A stretch of 7,728 bases of DNA, from assembly GCA_029821235.1 (NCBI GenBank), contig JALGTT010000050.1:1-7728 (forward strand), written 5' to 3'. The notes under the pieces are model-generated. The model ran no database searches and was not told the DNA's origin. It saw only the letters and a program-made list of their open reading frames with translations. This DNA is from Candidatus Hebobacteria bacterium (GTDB taxonomy: Bacteria > Armatimonadota > Hebobacteria > Hebobacterales > Hebobacteraceae). A program made the position numbers and the translations under genes. Positions 1 to 5,569 of the stretch are shown here, in pieces (within the stretch, counting starts at the first letter, position 1; each line of letters opens with the position of its first letter).

Positions 1-341
1 GCCCGGAGTGCGGCGCGCGCCTCCGCCAGGTTCTCTGCCACTCCCACCCGGTAGCCGGCGCCCTCCAGGATCTCGCCCAGGATCGCGCCGATCTCGGGGT
101 CATCGTCCACCACCATCAAGAAAGTCTGCCCGTGGCCGGATCTTCCCCGAAGCCGCGCTTGGGCGCGGAGGGCCCGCTCGATCTGCTCCCGCTGCGCGGC
201 GCCCATGTCCACCAATATCTCTCCCAGAGGCTCCCCGGAGGCCTCCTGACGCGTTAGCGCGATCTCCAACTGGTCGAATGTGATGAATCCGTATGCTAGC
301 AGCAGTTGACCAAGGAGCGCGCAAGGCACTTGCTCCGGCAT
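1..341 (-). CDS. MshEN-like domain / response regulator receiver protein (3' end outside window)
   Basis: Translating the minus strand from the ATG at 341 gives 113 residues that run off the left edge. Residues 9-61 form two tandem copies of a short helical motif: LGQLLLAYGFIT then DQLEIALTRQ (10-32), and LGEILVDMGA then REQIERALRAQ (39-61). This is the repeat pattern of the N-terminal MshEN/T2SSE_N domain of PilB/GspE-type ATPases. From about residue 74 a CheY-like receiver domain begins (FLMVVDDDPEIGAILGEIL), with the acidic cluster D79-D81 that helps bind Mg2+. The phospho-acceptor Asp would lie beyond the edge. The Arg that usually precedes LG in c-di-GMP-binding MshEN motifs is Leu in copy 1 and Pro in copy 2, so ligand binding is doubtful. 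GGGAG lies 10 bases before the ATG. The frame is open upstream to a TGA at 419, and a TTG at 350 is a weaker start. It is probably a cytoplasmic signalling protein; its output is unknown. Confidence 0.8.
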   Translation of the reverse strand, partial: MPEQVPCALLGQLLLAYGFITFDQLEIALTRQEASGEPLGEILVDMGAAQREQIERALRAQARLRGRSGHGQTFLMVVDDDPEIGAILGEILEGAGYRVGVAENLAEARAALR

Positions 342-592
342 CTGACTCAATCTCCCATACGCGATAGAACCCCTCCCCAGCGTTTCCCACACAGGACTAT
401 GTTCCACGGTTTGCCTTCATCTGGTGGCAGCGAGAAGAGAACTTCTGGTTCGATAGGTGTCCTTCTTGCACAGCATAGCAGACGCCCCACGCGGGTATGT
501 CCTCGAAATCCTCCCTTTGTGACGTTCAACCATCACCCGTGGGGCCATCGGCTCACGGTCCGCTGTCGTCGGCCACTGCCCGACCCGATCAA

Positions 593-658
593 GAGGGGCC
601 CTCAGGCGCGGCGTCGAAGTCAACTTGTCGGCGAGGCGGCGCCACCGCGAGGGGCCCT
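593..658. repeat. 10-bp direct repeat pair upstream of the phosphate permease
   Basis: GAGGGGCCCT occurs at 593-602 and again at 649-658, 56 bp apart start to start. Each copy contains the palindrome GGGCCC. Loosely similar sequence follows both copies (GTCGAAGTCAAC against GCGACTTTCAAC). The pair lies 104-169 bases before the permease start, where a regulator could bind. In such GC-rich DNA a chance match is possible. Confidence 0.35.
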
Positions 659-693
659 GCGACTTTCAACGAATGGGGGGCGCCGGCCGCAGT

Positions 694-708
694 GCGCCAT
701 TCTGGCGC
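694..708 (+). promoter_or_regulatory. Small hairpin upstream of pit
   Basis: GCGCCA (694-699) and TGGCGC (703-708) can form a 6-bp stem with a 3-base loop. There is no T-run after it. It lies 43 bases before the Shine-Dalgarno of the permease and could be a leader structure; no function is proven. Confidence 0.25.
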
Positions 709-750
709 CTTCCTTGCGAGGGGAGGTGCGCCCTTGAGCAGTAGCGAGCG

Positions 751-754
751 AGGA
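751..754 (+). promoter_or_regulatory. Ribosome binding site of the phosphate permease
   Basis: AGGA, within GCGAGGA, lies 7 bases before the ATG at 762. The frame has a stop (TGA) at 735-737 and no other start codon in between, which fixes the start. Confidence 0.6.
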
Positions 755-761
755 CAGTCAT

Positions 762-1757
762 ATGCCTGATGCCGCGGTTGTTGTCGTGTTGTTGCTGGTG
801 CTGGCGGCGGAATTCGTGAACGGCTTCACCGATGCCCCGAACGCCATCGCCACCGTGGTGTCCACCCGTGTGCTTCGCCCTCACTCTGCCTTGCTCATGG
901 CCGCGACACTCAATGTCCTTGGCGCGTTATCCGGCACCGCGGTGGCGAAGACCATCGGCAAGGGCATCGTGCAGCCGGAGGCGATCTCCCTGCTAACGGT
1001 CGGCGCGGCAATGATAGGCATCGTGGTGTGGAGCACCCTCGCCTGGCGCTACGGGCTCCCCACCAGTGAGAGTCATGCGCTGGTGGCCGGACTCGCCGGC
1101 GCGGGGCTGGCCACCGCCGGCCCCGGGGTGCTGCTGTGGGAGGGCTGGCGAAAGGTTTTCATCGGCATCGGCTGCTCCACCTTTCTCGGATTCCTGGGGG
1201 GGATGACCATCCTCACCCTCATCCATTGGGCGCTCTTTCGCTGCCCCCGCCACCGGGCCAACAAAGCCTTCGGTAAGTTGCAGATCCTCTCCGCCGCGTT
1301 CATGGCCTTCGGCCATGGAAGCAATGACGCGCAGAAGTTCATGGGGGTGTTCGTGCTCACGATGGTGCTGAGCGGAATGGCCGAGGGATTCCACATCCCC
1401 ATCTGGGTGATTCTGCTCTGCGCCACCACCATGGGCATCGGCACTGCCTTCGGAGGATGGCGCATCATCCGCACCATGGGGATGAAGATCACCCGCTTGG
1501 AGCCTGTCCACGGGTTCGCGGCCGAGACCGCCTCGGGCCTGGTCATCATGATGGCCTCCACGCTGGGCATCCCCCTGAGCACCACCCACACCATCAACAC
1601 GGCGATCATGGGCGTGGGCGCCTCGCGGCGGCTGTCCGCAGTGCGCTGGGGGGTGGGCGCGGAGATCGTGACCGCCTGGATTCTCACCTTCCCGATTTGC
1701 GGCGCCATCGCCTGGACCGTCGCCACCATCGGGAAGCTGGTCACCGGCGCGCACTGA
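762..1757 (+). CDS. pit: PiT-family inorganic phosphate transporter
   Basis: This 331-residue polytopic inner-membrane permease should import inorganic phosphate, probably as a metal-phosphate or by cation symport as in other PiT proteins. It carries both halves of the inverted PiT repeat. The first signature, GFTDAPNAIATVVSTRVL, is at residues 21-38, and its counterpart, GHGSNDAQKFMGV, is at 184-196. The paired re-entrant motifs are GLPTSESHALVAG (98-110) and GIPLSTTHTINTAIMGVG (269-286). Hydrophobic segments alternate with short loops throughout, and a basic loop near 160-172 separates the halves. The length matches the compact bacterial members, and the start is set by AGGA at 751. The DUF47/PhoU-like gene that usually accompanies such permeases is immediately downstream but on the opposite strand. 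The transported ion (phosphate against sulphate) is inferred from the family. Confidence 0.95.
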   Translation: MPDAAVVVVLLLVLAAEFVNGFTDAPNAIATVVSTRVLRPHSALLMAATLNVLGALSGTAVAKTIGKGIVQPEAISLLTVGAAMIGIVVWSTLAWRYGLPTSESHALVAGLAGAGLATAGPGVLLWEGWRKVFIGIGCSTFLGFLGGMTILTLIHWALFRCPRHRANKAFGKLQILSAAFMAFGHGSNDAQKFMGVFVLTMVLSGMAEGFHIPIWVILLCATTMGIGTAFGGWRIIRTMGMKITRLEPVHGFAAETASGLVIMMASTLGIPLSTTHTINTAIMGVGASRRLSAVRWGVGAEIVTAWILTFPICGAIAWTVATIGKLVTGAH

Positions 1758-1768
1758 GAGCGGGCAGC

Positions 1769-1791
1769 CCGTCTGCGGCTCCGGCAGGCGG
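1769..1791 (+). terminator. Hairpin between convergent pit and DUF47 genes
   Basis: CCGTCTGC (1769-1776) and GCAGGCGG (1784-1791) pair over 8 bp with one G-U wobble around a 7-base loop. The hairpin lies 11 bases after the permease stop and 2 bases before the DUF47 stop. There is no T-tract, so intrinsic termination would be weak. In the minus-strand RNA the wobble becomes a mismatch, so the structure favours the plus transcript. Confidence 0.4.
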
Positions 1792-1793
1792 AC

Positions 1794-2417
1794 TCAGGTG
1801 TGCTTGACGACGATCCCCTCCACGATAGAGGCTACATCCTCGCACTTGTCAATCGCGTTCTCTACATGATCGTAGAGTTCTTTCCACTTCAGCGCGTAAA
1901 TGGCGTCGCTGGTCTTGAAGAGCTTGGCGAGCGCCTTGCGGCTGTCCTCGTCCCCCACGTTCTCCAGCCGATGGATCTCGATGCAGTAGTCCAGGACCCG
2001 CCGAGCGTTCTTCATGTTCTGGAGGCCGGCCACCGCCTTCTGCAGCGTCACCGTCGCCTCGTGCAACACCTCGACTAAGGCCACCATCTCAGCCGAGGGA
2101 GTGCCTGCGTCGTAGAGGAACATGCGGTCGGCAGTAGCCTCGATGTTGTCCAGGACGTCGTCCATCCGTCCGGCCAGGTTGTGGATATCCTCGTGGTCGA
2201 AGGGTGTCACGAAGGTGCGATTCAGCCGATCGGCGATCTCGTGGGTGGTGATGTCCCCCTCGTGTTCCACCTCCTCTATCTGGTGCCTCAGTTCCGCGGC
2301 ACGGTCCGGGTTGTTCACCAACTCCAGAAGGAGCTCGGCCCCCTTGACCACGTTTGCGGCCGCCGCGTCGAACAGCTCGAAGAATCGTTCCTCCTGAGGC
2401 AGTATCCTGATCTTCAT
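1794..2417 (-). CDS. DUF47 / PhoU-like protein, probable PiT accessory protein
   Basis: This 207-residue protein is all-helical in character and matches the DUF47 (PhoU_div) family in length and motifs. Two ExxxD metal-binding motifs of the PhoU fold are visible: EHEGD (51-55) and ENVGD (152-156). The region DHEDIHNLAGRMDDVLD (74-90) and the C-terminal WKELYDHVENAIDKCEDVA (178-196) are typical of the family. Proteins of this group are cytoplasmic, bind metal clusters and are thought to regulate the adjacent PiT permease. Start: the frame stays open far upstream, antisense to the next gene, but homology begins at MKIRILPQEERFFELFD. The ATG at 2417 has GGAAG 4 bases and GGAG about 10 bases upstream. 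Unusually, it is convergent with pit instead of co-transcribed with it, so the two may be regulated separately. Confidence 0.9.
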   Translation of the reverse strand: MKIRILPQEERFFELFDAAAANVVKGAELLLELVNNPDRAAELRHQIEEVEHEGDITTHEIADRLNRTFVTPFDHEDIHNLAGRMDDVLDNIEATADRMFLYDAGTPSAEMVALVEVLHEATVTLQKAVAGLQNMKNARRVLDYCIEIHRLENVGDEDSRKALAKLFKTSDAIYALKWKELYDHVENAIDKCEDVASIVEGIVVKHT

Positions 2418-2532
2418 TGCTCTTCCGCTCCGCGCTTGGGCTTGTTTCTGATTGATTCTCCCTCCCGGTTCGCCCACCTTCCCGGTGGCCGCCTTCGACC
2501 ACCTGCAACTGCGTCCCTCCGCACGGGCAGGA

Positions 2533-2555
2533 CGCTTCGGGCCGGCGCCGAAGTG
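2533..2555 (+). promoter_or_regulatory. Leader hairpin just before the URO-D-like gene
   Basis: CGCTTCGG (2533-2540) pairs with CCGAAGTG (2548-2555) over 8 bp with one G-U wobble and a 7-base loop. It ends 5 bases before the Shine-Dalgarno AGAGG (2561-2565). It could limit translation initiation or stabilise the mRNA; this is inference from position only. Confidence 0.35.
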
Positions 2556-2560
2556 AGCGC

Positions 2561-2565
2561 AGAGG
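2561..2565 (+). promoter_or_regulatory. Ribosome binding site deciding the start of the URO-D-like gene
   Basis: AGAGG lies 8 bases before the ATG at 2574 but only 2 bases before the in-frame ATG at 2568, and it overlaps the GTG at 2565. The spacing favours 2574. Confidence 0.55.
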
Positions 2566-2573
2566 TGATGACG

Positions 2574-3581
2574 ATGACCCCAAAGGAGCGTGTGGCGCGC
2601 GCTGTCTCCCACCAGGAGACGGACTACGTGCCATACAGCCTTGGCTTCGGCCCCGAACTTCGCCGGCGATTGGTCGCCTTCACGGGCGATGACGGTTTCG
2701 ACCGCGATCTCGTGCGCCACTTCGCGTACGTCGGCATCGGCTACCCCGAGACCGGGGAGCGGGTGGACGACAGCCACTACACCGATGCCTTCGGGGTCAT
2801 CTGGGAGGAAGCGGTCCCCGGGGAGTTGGGCGTGGTGCGGGAGCCCATTCTGAAGGAACCCTCGCTCCGCGGATACCAGTTTCCGCGCGCCGACTTGCCG
2901 GGCCTCTTCGACGGCTTTGCCGAGCGGATCGCCGCCCATGGAGACAGTTACGTGTCCTGGGGGATCGGCTTCAGCCTCTACGAGCGCGCCTGGTCGCTTC
3001 GGGGGATCGAGGGGTTCCTGATGGATATGGTGGAGCGCCCGGCCTTCGCCCACGAATTGCTGGACCGCATCTGTGAGTTCAACCTGGCGCTCATCGACCG
3101 CGCCTGTCAGTTCCCGATCGACAATGTGCGCTTCGGGGACGACTGGGGTGCCCAGCACGGCCTGATCATGGGGCCGAAACTGTGGCGCGAGTTCATCGGC
3201 CCCCGCTTCGCCCGCATGGTGGAGCGCGTGCACTCCCACGGCAAGACCTGCTTTCTACACACGGACGGGGACATTCAGGCGGTCATCCCGGATCTGATCG
3301 AGATGGGCCTCGACATCCTCAATCCGGTGCAGCCGGATGTGATGGACATCTACCAGGTGAAGAAGGAGTACGGGAGGGACATCGCCTTCCACGGCGGGGT
3401 GAGCGTGCAGCATCTCCTTCCGGACTCCACGGCCGACCAGGTGCGCGCCGAGGTGCGCCGCCTGATCCGGGAGGTGGGCGCAGGCGGCGGATTCATCATC
3501 TCCCCCACCCACAGCCTGGGCAACGACATCCCCCTGGAGAACCTGCTGGTGCTGGTGGAGGAGTTCACCCACCAGTCGTAG
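2574..3581 (+). CDS. Uroporphyrinogen decarboxylase-fold (URO-D) family protein, not HemE
   Basis: This 335-residue protein has the length and motifs of the URO-D/methyltransferase superfamily. Seen in order: an opening MTPKERVARAVSHQETDYVP typical of the group; FGDDWGAQHGLIMGPKLW (187-204); a FLHTDGDIQAVIPDLIEMG run (227-245) continuing to DILNPVQP (247-254); HGGVSVQHLL (273-282); and SPTHSLGNDIPLENLL (310-325). It lacks the N-terminal PxWxMRQAGR motif of true HemE, so a haem-pathway role is unlikely. Relatives include corrinoid:CoM methyltransferases (MtaA/MtbA) and many uncharacterised proteins. Here the H-x-C zinc motif of MtaA reads His229-Thr-Asp231, so methyl transfer by zinc-thiol chemistry is not supported as it stands. 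It is probably cytoplasmic; substrate unknown. It stands alone, divergent from the DUF47 gene and convergent with the epimerase. No corrinoid protein gene is visible nearby. Confidence 0.88.
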   Translation: MTPKERVARAVSHQETDYVPYSLGFGPELRRRLVAFTGDDGFDRDLVRHFAYVGIGYPETGERVDDSHYTDAFGVIWEEAVPGELGVVREPILKEPSLRGYQFPRADLPGLFDGFAERIAAHGDSYVSWGIGFSLYERAWSLRGIEGFLMDMVERPAFAHELLDRICEFNLALIDRACQFPIDNVRFGDDWGAQHGLIMGPKLWREFIGPRFARMVERVHSHGKTCFLHTDGDIQAVIPDLIEMGLDILNPVQPDVMDIYQVKKEYGRDIAFHGGVSVQHLLPDSTADQVRAEVRRLIREVGAGGGFIISPTHSLGNDIPLENLLVLVEEFTHQS

Positions 3582-3588
3582 CCTCGGC

Positions 3589-3604
3589 CCCCGCGGCCGC
3601 GGGG
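3589..3604. terminator. 16-bp perfect palindrome between convergent genes
   Basis: CCCCGCGGCCGCGGGG is a perfect palindrome that can fold as a 6-bp all-GC stem with a 4-base loop on either strand. It lies 8 bases after the URO-D-like stop and 11 bases after the epimerase stop, the position expected of a shared bidirectional terminator. No T-run follows on either strand. Confidence 0.5.
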
Positions 3605-3614
3605 AAGGAATGGC

Positions 3615-4589
3615 TTATCCGGCGGCAGTGTCCCTCTGTTGCCGGTACCAGGCGAGCGTTCCCGCCAGGCCCTCCTTGAGGGTTACCTGCGGCCGGTACC
3701 CGAGCAGGGCGCGGGCGCGGCGAATGTCCGCCACCGAGTGGCGGATATCGCCGGGCCGGGGCGCGGCATGGACGACCTCCACCTCCCCGCCCGACAGCCC
3801 CACCACCGCTCTCGCCAGTTCGTTCACGCTCACCCGCTCACCACACCCGATGTTCACCACCCGGCCCACGGCGTCCGGCGATGTGCAGGCCGCCAGGTTC
3901 GCTTGCACCACATTCTCGACCGCGACGAAATCGCGCGTCTGCTCGCCATCCCCGTAGATGGTGAGGGCGTCCCCGCGAAGCGCGCGCACCGCGAATTGCG
4001 CGATCACGCCGGAATAGGGCGAACTGGGGTCCTGGCGGGGGCCGAAGATGTTGAAATAGCGCAACACCACCGTCTCCAGGCCGTGGAGGGCGTGGAACAT
4101 GAGGCAGTAGAGTTCCCCGGTGTGTTTCGCTACCGCGTAGGGGGAAAGAGGCCGCGGAACCAAGTCCTCGTGCTGCGGGATCTCCTCCGCATCCCCGTAG
4201 GCGGAGGCGGAACCCGCGTAGACCACCCTCCGGCATCCCTCCTCCCGCGCCGCCGTCAACAGGTTGAGGGTGCCGGTGGCATTGGTCTCGTGCGTCTCCC
4301 GGGGTCGCTCGATGGACTCGGCGACAGAGACGCGGGCGGCGTGGTGGAGGATGTAGTCCATCCCCTCACACGCCCTCCGACAGTCCTCGGGGTTGGTCAC
4401 GTCGCCGCGCACGAACTCGATGCGCTCCGCGATCCCCGCCAGGTTGTCGAGGCTGCCGCTCAGGAGGTTGTCGAGCACCCGCACTCGGAGCCCGTATTCC
4501 ACCAGGGCATGCACCAGGTGGGACCCGATGAACCCGGCCCCGCCCGTCACCAGGTAGTTCCCAGGAGGTGGGGTCGCAGGACCACTCAT
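3615..4589 (-). CDS. NAD-dependent sugar-nucleotide 4-epimerase (GalE/WbpP-like, extended SDR)
   Basis: This 324-residue cytoplasmic enzyme should invert C4 of a UDP-sugar through a transient 4-keto intermediate with bound NAD. The Rossmann motif TGGAGFIG is at 15-22, the catalytic Ser127 in GSASAYG (126-132), and the catalytic pair Tyr151/Lys155 in YAVAK. LRYFNIFGPRQDPSSPYSGV (176-195) and YGDGEQTRDFVAVENV (212-227) are typical of the WbpP/TviC and UDP-glucose epimerase groups. At the position that is Tyr299 in E. coli GalE there is Ser285 (RHSVAD), as in WbpP, which leaves room for bulkier C2 or C6 groups. UDP-GlcNAc, UDP-GlcA and UDP-Glc are all possible substrates. The ATG at 4589 follows the GalU-like stop after 2 bases (TGA-CG-ATG), implying translational coupling. 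A longer in-frame extension to 4796 overlaps that gene and was not used. Confidence 0.9.
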   Translation of the reverse strand: MSGPATPPPGNYLVTGGAGFIGSHLVHALVEYGLRVRVLDNLLSGSLDNLAGIAERIEFVRGDVTNPEDCRRACEGMDYILHHAARVSVAESIERPRETHETNATGTLNLLTAAREEGCRRVVYAGSASAYGDAEEIPQHEDLVPRPLSPYAVAKHTGELYCLMFHALHGLETVVLRYFNIFGPRQDPSSPYSGVIAQFAVRALRGDALTIYGDGEQTRDFVAVENVVQANLAACTSPDAVGRVVNIGCGERVSVNELARAVVGLSGGEVEVVHAAPRPGDIRHSVADIRRARALLGYRPQVTLKEGLAGTLAWYRQQRDTAAG

Positions 4590-4591
4590 CG

Positions 4592-5512
4592 TCAGGACTT
4601 CTCTCCCTTCAGTCTGGTCCTGAGCCACCCGCGCAACGCGGCCCCGTACTCGGGATCGGAAAGGCTGACCTCCAGGAAGGCCTGGTAGTAGGTGAGGAAG
4701 TTCCCGATGTCCAGCCGGTGCTCTCCCTTGCGCAAGCGCACGCAGATGATCTCCCCGCCCTCCTTCAGGAGAATGCGCAGGGCGTCGGTGAGCCACAACT
4801 CTCCCCCGACCCCCGGCTTGGTCTTCCTGATGGCGTCGAAGATGGCCGGATCGAGCACATACCGGCCCGCGGCGGCGAGGTTGCTGGGCGCCCGCGCGGG
4901 GGAGGGTTTTTCCACGATGTCGCGGATGAAGAAGACCTGAGGGAGGCGGTCCGCTCCCCGCGCGCCGGCCCCGTCCTTTGGGGCGACGATGCCGTACTTG
5001 CCCACCGCCTCCCTGGGGACGGCCTCCACTGCGATGGTGGCGGCGGGGCGGTGCTTGGCGTGGACGGCCACCATCCTCCTCAGCAGGGGCTGCGGGGACT
5101 TAGACACCACGATGGAGTCCCCCAGCGCGACTACAAACGGCTGGTTGGCGACAAACGGCTCGGCCACACTGATGGCGTCGGCCAGCCCGCGCGGCACGCT
5201 CTGCCGCGCGTGGAAGAAGTGCAGGTCCATCCAGGGCTGGTGCTCGTCCCGGGCCTCTCCCACCCCCCGGTCCAAGTGGTCCTCGATCGCCCGCTTGCCC
5301 TGCCCGGAGATCAATAGCACCTCCTGCAGACCCGCCGCGGCCAGTTCCTCCACCACGTGCTGGATGGTGGGCTTGCGCCCCACCGGCAGCATCTCCTTGG
5401 GCTGCGAGCGGGTGGCGGGGAGCAGCCGGGTGCCCTTGCCCGCGGCGGGGACCACGGCCTTGGTGATAGCGGACGGCTCCTGGGCGGTGTCGTCAGATGG
5501 TTGATGTCTCAT
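4592..5512 (-). CDS. galU: GalU-family UTP--sugar-1-phosphate uridylyltransferase
   Basis: This 306-residue cytoplasmic nucleotidyltransferase should join UTP with a hexose (or hexuronate) 1-phosphate to give the UDP-sugar and pyrophosphate. It shows the GalU signature PAAGKGTRLLPATRSQPKEM (22-41), the metal-binding Asp132 in ALGDSI, GKYGIV (171-176), VEKP (200-203) and GELWLTDA (237-244). Size and order match GalU. Two positions are unusual. The DxGxK-LGY motif of E. coli GalU and B. subtilis GtaB reads DIGNFLTY here (268-275), so the Lys is Phe272. QLTDA is WLTDA. This may mean altered substrate choice; with a glucuronokinase-like gene upstream, glucuronate 1-phosphate is a candidate beside glucose 1-phosphate. 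AGGAG is 10 bases before the ATG. The gene is second in a kinase-uridylyltransferase-epimerase cluster, 57 bases after the kinase stop. Confidence 0.88.
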   Translation of the reverse strand: MRHQPSDDTAQEPSAITKAVVPAAGKGTRLLPATRSQPKEMLPVGRKPTIQHVVEELAAAGLQEVLLISGQGKRAIEDHLDRGVGEARDEHQPWMDLHFFHARQSVPRGLADAISVAEPFVANQPFVVALGDSIVVSKSPQPLLRRMVAVHAKHRPAATIAVEAVPREAVGKYGIVAPKDGAGARGADRLPQVFFIRDIVEKPSPARAPSNLAAAGRYVLDPAIFDAIRKTKPGVGGELWLTDALRILLKEGGEIICVRLRKGEHRLDIGNFLTYYQAFLEVSLSDPEYGAALRGWLRTRLKGEKS

Positions 5513-5569
5513 ATCAGTGGCACTCCTGGGGCAGGCGCGCGCCGGCTGACTGCATGGCGCGGGATCGGC

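Larger units (their letters stand above)
342..761. other. Intergenic region between divergent genes, no gene recognised
   Basis: This stretch of about 420 bases separates the receiver-domain gene (minus) from the phosphate permease (plus). No reading frame here has recognisable protein motifs, and there is no tRNA-like T-arm. Around 361-540 the base composition is visibly less GC-rich than in the flanking genes, as expected of a regulatory region. It holds a 10-bp direct repeat (593-602 and 649-658) and a small GC-rich hairpin (694-708). It must contain the promoters of both divergent genes, but I found no convincing -35/-10 pair, Pho box or known riboswitch. Confidence 0.6.
2418..2573. promoter_or_regulatory. 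Divergent promoter region, DUF47 gene / URO-D-like gene
   Basis: These 156 bases separate two gene starts that face away from each other, so both promoters should be here. The stretch near 2440-2460 is the least GC-rich part. I saw no clear sigma-70 hexamer pair. A small hairpin (CCACC 2474-2478 with GGTGG 2484-2488) and a longer one at 2533-2555 are present. Confidence 0.45.

Noticed and set aside
447..462. GGTTCGAT resembling a tRNA T-arm
   Set aside because: The flanking bases do not pair into a T-stem and no acceptor or anticodon arm surrounds it.
471..476. TATGCT on the minus strand as a -10 box for the receiver-domain gene
   Set aside because: There is no -35-like hexamer at 16-18 bp, and a single hexamer match is not evidence.
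306..737. 143-codon plus-strand frame in the gap before pit
   Set aside because: Its composition is Arg/Pro/Ser-rich, it has no Shine-Dalgarno or motifs, and it overlaps the receiver-domain gene start.
993..1754. Two long minus-strand frames opposite the phosphate permease
   Set aside because: They are shadows of the permease gene; one translation is an extreme Gly/Asp/His-rich string and neither has a domain.
2181..2573. N-terminal extension of the URO-D-like protein to an upstream ATG at 2181
   Set aside because: The extension is antisense to the DUF47 gene and lacks similarity; AGAGG at 2561 supports the start at 2574.
2418..3239. In-frame extension of the DUF47 gene upstream, giving a 481-residue reading frame on the minus strand
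   Set aside because: The extra part is antisense to the URO-D-like gene, has no family motifs, and the DUF47 homology and a ribosome site begin at 2417.
3639..4688. 349-codon plus-strand reading frame
   Set aside because: It is the antisense shadow of the epimerase, with low-complexity His/Arg/Gly-rich translation and no motifs.
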